A DNA stretch of 64,000 nucleotides from Nipponacmea schrenckii (GCA_030562195.1 CM060200.1:39715084-39779083), one strand, 5' to 3'. Positions 27,001 through 38,624 are shown, counted from the first letter of the stretch. Notes: generated from the letters alone by a model not told the origin. Numbers and translations are program-made.

Positions 27001-27589
27001 ACAGCTAGCCATCTTATATTTACATCTATATTATGATTACAAAATATTTTCTGAAATAAAAAGTTAAGGTACGGTAACAAAACTAAAACAAGATCAATAT
27101 AAATGATCACAGCAAGTTTCATTTAAATCCGACAAAAACTGTAGCCTCTATTGCATTCACAAGCAATTGAGGACAGGGGTGACGACAATATACGACCACA
27201 TTATAATGTGGGCGTTTAAAAAGGCATATCTTTCAATACCGTACTCCTTGATATCACAGTTCAAATATAAATGATAAAACTGTCAAAAGGCTATTATACT
27301 GCAAACAAATCCTTGTTTTTTAAACAATCCAAACAATTAAATGCTTGCTTAGGTCACCTCTCGACTTGTACCAAAATGACTGAATGCTCGTGTTTCAATC
27401 CCAGGGCCTTAAATAGTAAAGGTAAATAGTATAAAATATAATTACACTCAGTATGGAGTAAAAACCAGGTTGTGTTTCCCATTGTTGAAGCTGATCTGTG
27501 GCAGGTTTTAACACTGAAGCATCTTGACTACAAGCTTTATTCAATGTGTCTAATACAAATGATTCTTCAGATGTCAGGCCTAATTCCAT
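15034..27589 (-). CDS. IPO11: Importin-11 (karyopherin-beta nuclear transport receptor)
   Basis: RanGTP-regulated import receptor; known family cargoes include UBE2E3, RPL12 and PTEN. Complete in 26 coding exons: 27446-27589, 26950-27050, 26524-26596, 26047-26250, 25516-25645, 25113-25220, 24723-24793, 24151-24244, 23839-23931, 23014-23166, 22464-22504, 21810-21948, 21290-21395, 20458-20621, 19997-20037, 19700-19765, 19303-19467, 18410-18602, 18092-18171, 17683-17763, 17185-17280, 16804-16917, 16423-16544, 15951-16043, 15551-15653, 15034-15192. These sum to 2934 nt, or 977 aa (human 975). The N-terminal importin-beta-like region has QLQQWETQPGFYSIL and NIRWLAVMYCKNGVDKYWRR. HEAT-type segments include IIRRRVIWLIGQWVGVK, VQYLPLLWQESSEHNMLRCA and ITQPERRKISALALSSLL. 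All introns are GT-AG except the AT-AC intron 20038-20457. An acceptor 10 nt upstream of the ATG implies a non-coding first exon. Confidence 0.96.
16155..16395 (+). repeat. Dispersed repeat shared with 52240-52415
   Basis: Shares ordered blocks such as AAGATTCC, TATGTGAATTGAAACGTT, AGTATATCC and ATAATAGTGTT with an intron of MRPL55. It lies in an IPO11 intron and overlaps no exon. The repeat class is unknown. Confidence 0.5.
19058..19290. mobile_element. MITE-like element, family I, abutting an IPO11 splice donor
   Basis: Homologous to 2736-2970, with the same ends (GGGTGAGGTCAAAT and, inverted, GGGTGAGCTCGAATC) and the shared internal ACGAAATTTGAA and ATTATAACACCAAATTAA. Its right end stops 12 nt from the donor of IPO11 exon 19303-19467, so the element makes up much of that intron. 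Confidence 0.75.
20038..20457 (-). other. IPO11: AT-AC (U12-type) intron in IPO11
   Basis: Exon 20458-20621 ends ...CTTAAAACAG and is followed by ATATCCTTTATA, the U12 AT-AC 5' splice consensus. The intron ends TATCCTTGACTTATTTTTAC, with the U12 branch motif TCCTTGAC about 11 nt before the terminal AC. Joining ACAG to CAGTGGATG gives T-A-V-D-D-F-E-F, matching the family's VDDFEF. No GT donor is available at this position. Length 420 nt. Confidence 0.9.
23610..23770 (-). repeat. Dispersed SINE-like repeat (IPO11 intron)
   Basis: Inverse copy of the 8264-8425 repeat, with GGATCCTTTCTACCAGCTGG, CCTCTTGGCATT and GTACCCATTTACAGCTGG. Less decayed than the other two copies. Confidence 0.7.
24440..24670 (-). 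repeat. Dispersed 'GTGGCCGTATA' repeat with GGACAGACGGACAGG
   Basis: Single decayed unit related, in reverse orientation, to the 161-bp satellite at 61690-62785. It contains GTTTACAAGTCAATTTTGACG, GAGTAATAACTCAAAAACCG and the GGACAGACGGACAGGGG/ATGTGGCCGTATA terminus. It lies in an IPO11 intron. A shorter copy lies at 27110-27225. Confidence 0.65.
26698..26815. mobile_element. Half-copy of foldback element, family III
   Basis: Shares TGATCCTTGAATGGCAT, ACATATAACACAG, AAGTCTTTAT and AATACTGCTA with the left half of the complete palindromic element at 30717-30950. Intronic in IPO11. Confidence 0.6.
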
Positions 27590-28076
27590 GATTAAAAATC
27601 TGAAGGAAAAAAAATTGAGGAATGATTGAGTTATAAGTGAAAAGCTATAACAAAAAAAAAAACTTATTGCTACTGTTGAAGAATAATCTGATACTCTGAA
27701 TGTATTTTTTGGTATTAGGCCAAGTAAGCTGCCAATCCCTATCTTAAACTATGTCAAATAAATTTATTTTTCTTCGTTTTTCTACAAATTAACATGAGTT
27801 GTACAACAAAATTAAAACCAGTAAAAATAAATTCTGTATAACCAATGAAATGTCAATACTTGACGGGTCATGCTTACTAATTTTCTCCGAAATCGGTGAC
27901 AAATCATGTATAAGACGATCTTCTACAAAAACACCGTTCAGAGAATTACAAAACATACTTGGAGCAAACTTACATAAAGATAACCGAACTTTATTTATTG
28001 AGCCCAATCAATGAGTTTGAAGGTTATTCAAAACTTATCACATGGAATAAATTCTTCTTTTTTTCTTTTTCAGCAT

Positions 28077-28088
28077 GCGGCCATCTTG
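28077..28088 (-). promoter_or_regulatory. YY1-like site at presumed IPO11 promoter
   Basis: CAAGATGGCCGC on the minus strand, a near match to the YY1 core typical of housekeeping transcription starts. It lies about 490 nt upstream of the IPO11 ATG, consistent with a non-coding first exon spliced to the acceptor at 27600. Motif evidence only. Confidence 0.45.
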
Positions 28089-28420
28089 AATGAAGTTTTC
28101 GTAAATTTGCGTATTCAAATTAAAACGAAGCGAAATATGATTAATGAATGAGAAAAAGAAATACATAGTAAAATTTTCTTTTTAATTCATGAAACTGACA
28201 AAAATTAGATTTTCTTCCGATCCATGTATCACTTTTATTCAATATCATTTGTTTCGTTTCTTGTCTAAAATCAATACAAACTCTTAACACAGCCATAGAT
28301 ATCTTAGTCTCGGACATCCAGACTCCTCCCATAATCTTAGCTGGATGGTAGAGGCTAGTTGTGGTTACCCAATAGCTTTTTTAGGAAAGCGGGTAATAAT
28401 TGGCCATTATCTCTCATATT

Positions 28421-29174
28421 TGCAGGGGCGTAACTACCGGGGGGGGGGGGTGGGCGGTGTCACAACCTTGTGCTAGTTATGATGTTATCGGAAAACTGTT
28501 CGTCTACATAAAAAGTGATTTTTACTGAACTTGTCGGTAAACCGCAGACTAGGTCGAAAAAGCTATATAAAACATATGGTTGTCCGACGAAAATTGATAA
28601 TTTTGACCGGTGGAAACGACTTCCAAAATCGCGTCAGATGTATTTTCCGGGTTTCTTAGTTTGTAAAATTTTCAGGGGGAGAACACATGAACCCCCCCCC
28701 CCCCCCCCCCATGTCGGTAAAACGCAGAATAGGTCGAAAAAGGACATAGAAAACATATGGTTTTCCGATGAAAATTGATAATTTGGACCAGTGGAAAAGA
28801 CTTCCAAAATCGCGTCAGATGTATTCTCCGGGTTTCCAAGTATGTAAAATTTTCCGGGGAAGGACCCCCGAACCCCCCGCCACTGCAAGGGCCGAATACG
28901 AAGGCCTTTCGCCTGCAGGGCTTGCCTTGGAAAAATCACCTTTCAGTCCCCCCTCTCAGATACACCCCTGATTGATATGGTTTTCTAAGGTTTAGGATTT
29001 GCTTTAACGATGGATTTCGTTCGTGTATAATGTATATACTTAAAAGTGCGAGTAAGTTATTTTTGCCCCGGGAAGAACACGTGTTCGTCGGTAAAACTTT
29101 GACGTTAAACGTGTTCGTCGGTAAAACTTAGACGTTACACCCCCCAGTCAAAATGGTCACGCTACGCTCCTGCA
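28421..29174. mobile_element. 754-bp TIR transposon remnant between IPO11 and UTP3
   Basis: Left terminus TGCAGGGGCGTAACTACC; right terminus, inverted, TGCAGGAGCGTAGCGTGACC. It is flanked by TATT on both sides (28417-28420, 29175-29178), a likely target-site duplication. Inside are a poly-G run (28441-28451), a poly-C run (28690-28710) and a direct repeat of about 180 bp (GTCGGTAAA at 28533 and 28713). A shorter direct repeat contains GTGTTCGTCGGTAAAACT at 29081 and 29109. No transposase frame is present, so it is a non-autonomous DNA element. Confidence 0.75.
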
Positions 29175-29178
29175 TATT

Positions 29179-29690
29179 TGAAAGGCAATACTTTGAAAGT
29201 TCATTTAAGCCCTGTAGATGGTCAAAATTCGTCTTACTCTCAGGCCATCTGAAATAATCTTTGGCAGAAAACCACCCTCCCACCCCCACCCCCATCCAAA
29301 GTCAAAGACCCAACCACCTCAAGGAGCTGCGGCCATTTGGGCCTGGCCTAGGAGTTGCACTGAGACAGTCCTCTTTTGAAATATATTTTGATAATCATCA
29401 ACGTCTTGATTTTTGCTCTAGGTGACTACCAACAACTGTGACTGTGTATAGGCCTAGGCTACAACATGATGAAATGTCAAGGACAACCATTGTCTAGATA
29501 GAAATGTCCAAACCTATTAGTATTAGATACCACCATGCAACTATTATAGTAAACCGTTACCATCTACCTTAGGTATAATAAAGCAAAAAAAGACCTCCAA
29601 TCTGTGAATAGACTTCAGGGTTGAATTAAAAGGACATTATCAGTAATCTTGAGTTGTGTTTCATGTAAAACCATTGGAGATTGAATAAGC
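29179..29690. other. Intergenic, no gene seen
   Basis: Spacer between the TIR element and the UTP3 3' end. It contains a C-rich patch at 29277-29300 and nothing that can be called an exon, RNA gene or repeat. Confidence 0.5.
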
Positions 29691-29696
29691 TTTATT
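29691..29696 (-). terminator. Poly(A) signal for UTP3
   Basis: AATAAA on the minus strand about 55 nt beyond the UTP3 stop codon, the expected spacing for a short 3' UTR. Confidence 0.6.
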
Positions 29697-29751
29697 ATAA
29701 TACATATACAGATAACAACACTGACAAATATTCATTTAAATTCTCAACAAT

Positions 29752-32700
29752 TTATTTGAGTTTTGTGCCTCTCTTGATGCCAGCTCTGATACCAGTCATT
29801 TCTCCACCATATCGACGGGATTCTGTTCTCACTTCTCTCACCTACAAATATATACATAAACATTAAACGAATTGTTGATTGACTTATTACTGTAGGACAT
29901 TATAATATGTTTCTATATGGCACTGAATCGACAACTCACTATTTAAGTCAGACCATGTTTCATCAAGCCCCAACACTCAACTGACTTGGTCTTTTATTAA
30001 CATATACGGTACTTAACTCAGTTACATGCAGGCCAGGACAATTCACTCTGAGTACCTAACAGCTTGAGACATGCCATGATGAATTGGAGATAACTCTTTT
30101 AAGACTAGTATTAGATGATGACTATATGACTTTATTTATATTATGATAGTATGATAGTATCACGATCATTGATGCCGAGAACCTGTGTACATGTATGACA
30201 TTATTAAAGGAATTGGAAAGATGTTTTCTGAGCTTTTATGTGACATGAAATAGCTGTGGTTCACAACAACAGACCAAAGGAACAAAAGGCACTAAGTATA
30301 CAACGAATATGAATGACAAGATCTTTGACCAATGCAATAGATAATTCAAATTAAGATCTTCATACATCTTTTTGTCTAAAATTTCTCTGCCAAGCGTCTG
30401 ACATCTACTATGTCATTGATCATAGCAATAGGGTCAATAACAGACTAGGGCATATAGGTAATATAATTTTCTTTCAGGACAATATAAGTTCTCAATAATA
30501 AACCACCATCCTTACCTGTCCTTTTCGTCTGATCTTGGCTTTTCTAAATTTATGCCGATGTCGAACTCTGGGATTCTTTAATTCCCTCTTTCTACTCGGT
30601 GTCAAACCACGATTCTTTTGAATCTAATAAAATAGAATGATGGCAAGAGATTTTAATTGTCTAATAAACTTTCATTTAAATTATACATAACATTTATTAC
30701 ACAATCAATTCTCCTGATCCTTGAATGGCATGTAATAGTTGGTACATATAACACAGTAGAAGTCTTTATGGATTACAATTATTTTTTATAAATACTGCTA
30801 CACTTCAATAAGTATCGTCTTATCGTTATCGAGCATTATGTAGTTTTGACCTGCTCGATAACGATTAGAAGATACTTATTGAAACATAGCAGTATTAATA
30901 AACAATAGTTGTAATCCATAAACACTTCTACTGTGTTAAATTTTCCTGACCTTGAAATATTTTAGAAATATATTAATTTCCTAGTAAAAAAATGGTTTGT
31001 TTCTTAAATTTTTTTCTTTTCATACAAGTTTTCAGTTCAAATATTTCATGAGTAATCACTTTACTTGATCTTAAATGTATATATTAAATGAGATTCATTA
31101 ATTTATTACCTGATTAGTAATAGCTCTTTTATCTCCATCTACCAACTCCTCATTATTATCATCAAACTCGCCAGCTGCTTGTCTGTATGCTTTCTCTAAA
31201 TCTACTTCTTCTTCAGGCCTGTAATAGGTCGTCATTCTATACATTAATATTCAGTGTGTTTACTTAATTTGCTCAGCAGCCTGAGTTGAAATATAACACT
31301 TAAACCATATATTAAAACCACAAATAAATAACAGGTCTAGAAAAACATGTTGACAGCTTAATGGGATTTTATATTTTATTCCAACTTACTCTTCATTCTT
31401 CTTCTTTTTCTTATTTTTCATCATGTCATAAAAATCTAGAGCCTGTTTCTCTGCTTCAGTTTCATCACCTTTTCTTTTCACTTTCTTCTATAATGTCAAA
31501 ATAATATGATTGATAATGACAACTGTTTATTTAGGTGCTTTTAGCAGTAAGCCACAATATTCTAGATTTTGGGTTCGAACGGCCATAATGATCTATAGAA
31601 AGATACAACATTCACATACCAGAAGCTATAACTAGCCTGGTTGTATCTGCTCTCTGCTTCTAAGTGTCATTTAAATCTTATATAGAATGTTATATGAATA
31701 TTGTTAAAAGAAGAGTCTATTCTATTAGAACAAAGATAATATCTGTATTAATAGACACACATCAAAATTATTCTAATATTCTAGTATATTGGACAAATCT
31801 TGTATTTCAGTTAATTTTGTGAAAATAAGGTTCAGATTAATGTGAAGTCAAGTATATCATCTCAACAGTCGCAAATCTACATACCATTTTTTTCTGTTGT
31901 TTATTTTCTCCTTCTGAATCTGAATCTCCCATTTGCCTTCTTTCTTCTACCCTCCTTCTAACACTGTCTTTTACTTCTCTTCTATTAATACAATACATAC
32001 ATCTCTTATAATCGTATACAACACTAAACAATATAGAATATACATTTCTAGCCTTCTTTATGGGACATCGGTAACGTCAATAAGAACAAGTCTGGCTTAT
32101 ATAGTAAGAAATTCTTAAATATCTCAAGAGAACATCTATATCTGAATGATTAAATAAAGAAGGACAGTGCCATGCAGTGTGCAACCTAAGAATTTTCAAT
32201 GGACAAAGATCAAATTGAAAATAGCTTTTCCAAAAATGTAACTACCTCTTAAAAACTGGTTTTTCATTTTCTTCTTCTGGAAGAGGGGCAAAGTTGATTT
32301 CCTCCCCTTTATGTAATTTCTCTATAATATTGATAATATCTTTCTCTAATTTCTTATCTACTGGTTCTAACTCCTTTATTAACTAAAGTTACAATATAAT
32401 AATAACTGAATTTAATTTGTCAAAAAGGGGTGAAATGGTAGTTAGAAAGTAATTAAAAATTTGTTATTCAAAATTATTGTTATGACACTGAATAAGACAT
32501 ATTGTCTCATCAACGCAGGAAACATTAAAAAAAACAATGGTGTTACTTGACAAAGACCTTCAAATCAAGAAGTTCTTTGTTCCATATTAGGAATAATTAA
32601 AACTGACCCAATATACTTTGTAAGCAATGTGGGCTATAAGGTGTGAAATACTGTTTTGTTATTGACACCTGTTACAGTAAATATATTATTACAAATTTTG

Positions 32701-35700
32701 AGATTAAGAACGAGATATCAAAGCCACTAGTAATTATACTCACCTTTCTATATTGGACTAGACGTTTGATAACAGGATGGTTAATAGTTGGTATATGTTT
32801 AGCTTTTAACATTAAATAGAAGCTGATATTCACACAGTAACTGTAACAAAAACAATAAATATAATACTATCTTTTCACTATCAAAAGATTAATATTTCGC
32901 ATTTGAATTATTTTTTAATTGAGATTTTTCAGGGGGGTTTGTAAAAGGATAGCAGTTACCTTAAATTGAGATGAAATTTAACTTTAATGTAATCTGCAGC
33001 TTTATTTACTATCTTGCCATCTTGTACCAGTTTAAACAATGGTTGGATGGTTTCTTTTACTTCTGTTAACTAAATATTAAAGACATATCATTGAAATTAT
33101 ATCTTGAAATTTAATGGTCTAAAATCTGTTACTTACATGAGTAAAACCAATGGATTGATTTGTACAATTCCAATCAAATCTGGTTGAATATTCTTAAAGC
33201 TATAATTCAAAACTTTTTTGAATACAAACCTTGTTTTTAAAATCTTCAATAAGAGTAAGGAGTTCTGGAGATTCTTTCTTTAACAACTGAAATTAAATTA
33301 AACCAAACAAATTAACACAACATAGGTTTGGCTTGTATATAGATTCAGTAACTATATAAATTATCTAACTGAAAACAAAATAGACTAAATCTATACTAAC
33401 TGTAATATTAAATATAGCTGTATTCTTCATAGAGAAATATAAATACATGTTAAGACATTTGATTTTTGATCCAATCTGTGAACATTTCACTGTAACAGTC
33501 CTACCTCAAGTTTTTCTCTCTTTGACAATTTGGACAAATCTTTAACGATCTTTTCTTGATTTTCAAGTTCCCCATCTACCTTCTTATCAGGCTGAAAAAG
33601 AAAACATAAAAATTTGGATAAAATGTATGAAAGGAAGTATGGGACTATAGATACTTAGGAAAATAATTCCCGACAGCATTATAGACGTATTAATTACTAC
33701 AGAAGTATTAATTACTACAGAAGTATTAATTACTACAGAAGTATTAATTACTACAGAAGTATTAATTACTACAGAAGTATTAATTACTACAGGAGTATTA
33801 ATTACTACAGAAGTATTAATTACTACAGAAGTATTAATTACTACAGAAGTATTAATTACTACAGGAGTATTAATTACTACAGAAGTATTAATTACTACAG
33901 AAGTATTAATTACTACAGAAGTATTAATTACTACAGGAGTATTAATTACTACAGAAGTATTGATTACTACAGAAGTACTGATTACTACAGAAGTACTGAT
34001 TACTACAGAAGTACTGATTACTACAGAAGTACTGATTACTACAGAAGTACTGATTACTACAGAAGTACTGATTACTACAGAAGTACTGATTACTACAGAA
34101 GTACTGATTACTACAGAAGTATTCATTACTATAGAAGTACTGATTACTACAGAAGTACTGATTACTACAGAAGTACTGATTAATACACAGTTTGAAAAAT
34201 AAATCAAGGTTAACTGTAAGATTCAACTCACCAATTTAAATTCATCTAGACCAAAATCATCCTCATCCATTTCTTGAACCATTTTTTTCTGAATATCTAG
34301 AGCTTCCTTTTCTTCTAAAATAGCTTTCTTCTGGTCATTATCAGATCCGGATAAATCTAAAATATAACAACAGGTTTTAGGTTTTGTAAGCCTAATCTTG
34401 AATACATTTATGGCTATTGCCAATCTTTGTCTTATTAATTGTATACAAACCCAGTTCTGGATTCTAGAAGTGTAGTTAATTGAAAGTATCCCATCACTTT
34501 TCTATAAACAAGTTAAATGAATATTAAAAATCTTACCAACAAATTCATCAAAATCAGCACCATAAAACTGTGATCTTTTTTTACCCCAGCCTTTTCTTTC
34601 CTTTCCTTCTATCAAAAAAAACCGAAAAATCCAGTAATAAAAAACATTCATGTTTCAAAGCTTAACTCTAAGGTTCAATGCTCTTGTATTTCATTAAATA
34701 ATACAAAATTTAATGTGTGAAAATAACACGTACATCGCTTGAGTTGATGACCTGGTCCGTTTCATGTTTTCAGGAATTGAATTCATGGGATTTTAACAAA
34801 CCTTTCTCATTATCCTCATCTTCAAAATCACTGCCCATTTTTTCTTTAATTTTCTGTCGTTTATAACGTAGGAGATGGGTACGATACTGTGAGAAATCTT
34901 CATCACTAAGTAGGTCATCATCAGAGAGAACTGATAGCACTTCTTCCTAAAAATATAATAAATATTCTATTTACAACACTTATATATCCTAGTTTTCATC
35001 ATAAATAATAATATATTTTACATGAATCAGGTCCAATACATCCATGTAATATAGTCCTGTTGACTATTCAGTCAAGGTTGAAACATTTTAAATAGTGTAA
35101 TAGAAATATATGCTTTTGAAGCAATCTTATTGGGGAAATTCATCTTCTTTTAGTAGATCCTTGGTCTAACACATTTCCATACAGTACCAGCTTTACAGAT
35201 CATGGATTAAGTATGTTACAAACAACAATAAATAGACTTTTATTTACCTCTTCATCTGATCCAGCTGCATTGTATTTTACACCTGAATCTAACAATACCT
35301 ATAATATACAAATTCCAGTAAGATACAGGAACACAAGAACAGGAATATATAATGTCATTAACTTAAAGTAACAGTAAGCTGTGAATACTGCAAAGGATTA
35401 GTTCAGCTGTACGATTCCCAGTACTTTTAGACATGTACATAAATTATACAATATTATCTTTAACATACAAATCAATAAATGGCACTGCTACAGAATACAT
35501 ATTATTATATATCTGATCTACTAATTTAACAACATCATTCACGAACCTTACGATCTAGTGATAAAAATATTCTTGTTGTACAAAGAGTGAAGCCCCAAAA
35601 GTGTAGACATTCATTTAGATTTGTTTCATGTGTTTCGTGGAACTCAATTCCTCCCAATCATGCCCTCATTAACTCGAAATCCACGTAATATGCGTAGGCT

Positions 35701-36617
35701 TAAAGCATATCTATTCCAGTAATACATTGGAACCGAAGATCACATATAAATGTTCAAGTTCAAGCGCACTTGGGACTATGTAGAAATTGTGTTTGTACGT
35801 GATATAAATTTCCATATCATTATTATTATCATAATTCCTATCAAGATACTGATTTATAACCTACCTTATCACGTCCAGCATGAAATTCATCAATATCATC
35901 ATAGATATAGTCTCTAGAATCCACCTCAGGGTCCTGTATATTGGTGTAAGCTCGTTCATCATCAGAATCCAGTATGGATACATCTTGAGGTTTAAAACCC
36001 TTCCTTCTGTAATGCCAGTAAAGAAAGATCAGATTGAGAAAACAAATCAATCTAGGATATGTCTTATGTCTTAAAGTATCTAAGATATCATAGTGCTAAA
36101 CCTAAGATTGTTTGAGAATACATGGCTAGAATTGTGAATTGGTCAAATGTCAATATAGAAATAGGTATAAAGATAATCTCTTAACATCTGACAGTGGCAA
36201 TGTTTCTAAGATGGTACTGTTTTAGTTATGCACCTCCCTGCTTCCCGTAAAGCTATCTATTTGAAGAGAGGTAGGTATATTTGTCATGAATATTCAAAGT
36301 GGGCAACTAGGCCTAAAACACACAGCCAGATTGTTTTGGTAATTAATACATGGCTAGAGAATCTCTTTACTTCTGACAGTGACAATATTTCTAAGATAGT
36401 TGCAGAATATGTAGCTAGAATTGTGAATGGGTGAATGGTCAATATCGAAAAATATTTATCCAGAACCTGAAGATAATGAGAATTTTCGGACTAAAACTAA
36501 AAACAGGTAGATATTGGATTAAAATAGAAATTCTTCAGTTTGAAGAGAAATTCGGATAGTAAGGAAATACCTAATGATACAAATATGTTTCATATGTAAG
36601 ACCTACCTTTTACCCAT
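29752..36617 (-). CDS. UTP3: UTP3/SAS10 small-subunit processome component
   Basis: Nucleolar U3 snoRNP-associated protein for 18S rRNA processing. Coding exons: 36607-36617, 35865-36006, 35248-35298, 34802-34946, 34537-34608, 34232-34356, 33505-33591, 33230-33286, 32960-33069, 32744-32840, 32246-32382, 31885-31981, 31390-31487, 31110-31218, 30516-30623, 29752-29841. They total 1536 nt, or 511 aa. The first exon supplies only MGK plus part of Arg. The N-terminal third is acidic (LDSDDERAY, LSDDDLLSDEDF). Sas10/Utp3/C1D-type segment is about residues 212-300 (LLKKESPELLTLIEDF, NISFYLMLKAKHIPTINHPV). The C-terminal Sas10 domain is about 438-511 (NRGLTPSRKRELKNPRVRHR, RRYGGEMTGIRAGIKRGTK). Every junction is GT-AG and in frame. 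The intron 33592-34231 contains an 18-bp minisatellite. Confidence 0.95.
30717..30950. mobile_element. Palindromic foldback element, family III (UTP3 intron)
   Basis: Two 86-bp arms, 30750-30835 and 30852-30937, are inverse copies around a 16-bp centre. Left arm: ACACAGTAGAAGTCTTTATG to GTTATCGAGCA. Right arm: TGCTCGATAACGATTAGAAG to CTTCTACTGTGTT. The outer flank TGATCCTTGAATGGCAT also flanks the half-copy at 26698-26815. A MITE, with no coding content. Confidence 0.85.
33687..34190. repeat. 18-bp minisatellite, about 28 copies, with 72-bp higher-order period
   Basis: The first half (to about 33958) is built of ATTAATTACTACAGAAGT, the second of ACTGATTACTACAGAAGT. In the first half a variant with AGGAGT recurs at 33791, 33863 and 33935, exactly 72 bp (four units) apart. 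It lies wholly within UTP3 intron 33592-34231. Because 18 is divisible by three and the unit lacks stops, all-frame open stretches appear on both strands; these are not genes. Confidence 0.95.
36115..36440. repeat. Imperfect direct repeats in UTP3 intron 1
   Basis: Blocks such as CTAGAATTGTGAATTGGT (about 36125, 36413), CTGACAGTG and TTTCTAAGAT (about 36188, 36373) occur twice in the same order. A 68-codon open frame at 36228-36434 spans the second copy but resembles nothing known to me. Probably a decayed mobile sequence. Confidence 0.4.
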
Positions 36618-38624
36618 TATTCCTGGTCGCAAAAAATGATTTAATATCAAGAAATAATTATATTGTATTAAAGTTTGTTTACAAATCAAAAACACGTGTA
36701 GGGTCAAATTAACCTCCTTCGCAGAAAGTAGAAGGGAAGAAAGATAACTCTGTATAAACTAGTAAAATCAAGACTACGTTAAAATTCTAATACAGAAGTA
36801 TGTAAGCTTCCCAAATATTTCACAATTCAAATTGAAATACCTTTCAACATAGAGACTTCTTAATTGAAAACTGAACTTAAAACAATGATGTTAGTGTTAC
36901 ATTCATCTGTTTTTTTTTTAAAGTTTTTTGTTACCTCCGAATGGGCCCGATCCATAAGTGTACATTAAAATATGGATTTTATTCCAGTTCACTTTTGGAG
37001 AATAAGGCTTCAGAATCTGATCGTTTGATCTGTTTCAGATTTGAATGCTTTGGATGAAGTGTTCCTCAATGGAATAATTTCCAGTTCTGCAACATAATTC
37101 CTTTGCCTGTTAGCAGGCTTTAAAAGGACAACTCATATCAAAGACAAGCACTTTAATGATAAAAATGAAATTCCTGCATTAATATAGTAACAATTGTATA
37201 AAAACATGGAAAACTAAAAACAATGATAGCTTCATAATAGGCCATGAGGACAAAAGCATTAAACAAACAGCAGTAGCCTATATAATATTTTTTTCAATCT
37301 AGATTGAGGTATACATAGCTTCACTTTCAGTAGGGGAGCTAATAATGCATTGCTCTTAGTAAATGGTAGTGGTTGGTTTGGGTGGTTTAAAACAAACCAG
37401 TAACTATTGGTAACTTACCATTCAACAGAAGGCACTGGCACATAATGGTGGTGTAAATGAAAAACTGTGATATTTGAAAGCCTTCCATCCGAAACTCTGT
37501 TAAATGTAAAGAGAACAGGCATCGCCAGACTACATCTTTTGTCTACATGGAACATTCTTTAAATTTAGGGACCACATACAGAGGCTAGAGCCTGTAAATT
37601 TCAGACAATAGTATCTCTAAGCTTATATTGTTAGTTTATCACTGCAATCACGATAATAAAAAAATTAATAATGAAACATAACACATAGGCAAAGTTGATA
37701 AATTTGTTGTCAAACAATGCATAAAAATGACTAGAGCACCATAAAAACACAATTTGATTAAAGCATGTTTGTTTGATTTTTTTTGTGGGGGTGGCTTTAA
37801 TCATTCTAGAACTAGAAGTCTTAATATAGCATATTTTTAAAAAATGGCACAGAAATAGATGAATGATGTTTTTTTTACCACATCTGGAATCTTAATTCCA
37901 AAATAATCTGGCTGTGGTTAAGAATCAATCAAGGACGGTATACATAAATTCAAACTTTGAATTATCAGTACTCATTGTTTATGGCACAGACAGAAATTCA
38001 ATGATTGAGAAGCCATGCTATAGACCATTATATTTAACTACATAATTCTACATCTATAATTACTAAAACAACCAACTATCAACCATATCTAATAATCAAT
38101 ATGACAATTAAATTATGCTAAATATCATACAAAATTATGCATATCATTCAATTCCTAATGCACACAAGGTTCAGTATTTTGTAGTGTTAGAGTATTCTGG
38201 CATATTGCTTAGACACCGGAATGCTCCCTCCCTCTGAAATTGATTGTCCCCCCTGAAGACCAACCCCAGATATAGTATATGCCCCTCCGAACAAACAAGT
38301 CTGATGAAAAGGGCTGGCTACTTCGATGAGCTAAGCAGTTTCCCCTTAAATGACACAGGGAGCCACAGTGGCTCAGTGAGTTAGAGGCTGACTCGAGAGT
38401 CCATGGTCCAATGAACTTTCCCTGTCAGTGATGCAGGTCAGAGGGGCTGTCATAGAAAAAATGTCTTGTCTTTCTGATGGGGCAATAAGTCAAGGCCTAG
38501 TGAGCTACAGTATGTGCAAGTTAAAGATCCATTGACAATTGGAAATTGCAAAAAAAAAAACCAAAAGGTTAACTTTTATCCACTAAATCACTCTATCTAT
38601 TAACTTGTAATTATATCATGATAA
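36618..38624. other. Spacer between TMEM245 and UTP3
   Basis: Contains the UTP3 5' flank, presumed TMEM245 3' UTR and a tRNA-derived SINE at 38359-38575. A possible minus-strand exon with both splice signals (37419-37496) is considered separately. No other gene is recognised. Confidence 0.5.
38359..38575 (+). mobile_element. tRNA-derived SINE, family A
   Basis: Pol III A-box-like AGTGGCTCAGTGAGTTAGAG at the head, then CCTGTCAGTGATGCAGGTC, AATAAGTCAAGGCCT and AAGATCCATTGACAATTGG. The same body follows the same head at 43836-44115. The B box is decayed here. It lies downstream of TMEM245. Confidence 0.75.

Noticed and set aside
27395..27447. GTGTAA as the donor of IPO11 coding exon 1
   Set aside because: It would frameshift into a stop in exon 2; the next GT (GTAATT, exon ending 27446) restores SILSKIF in frame.
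28515..28975. Overlapping frames of 66-101 codons rich in Pro/Gly
   Set aside because: They lie in the internally duplicated, homopolymer-containing TIR element and have no family similarity.
33587..34226. Open frames of 206, 94 and 80 codons (repeating TSVVIN/YFCSNQ/TEVLIT)
   Set aside because: All are translations of the stop-free 18-bp minisatellite on both strands inside a UTP3 intron.
36228..36434. 68-codon frame in UTP3 intron 1
   Set aside because: Overlaps decayed direct repeats and resembles no family I recognise; not supportable as a gene.
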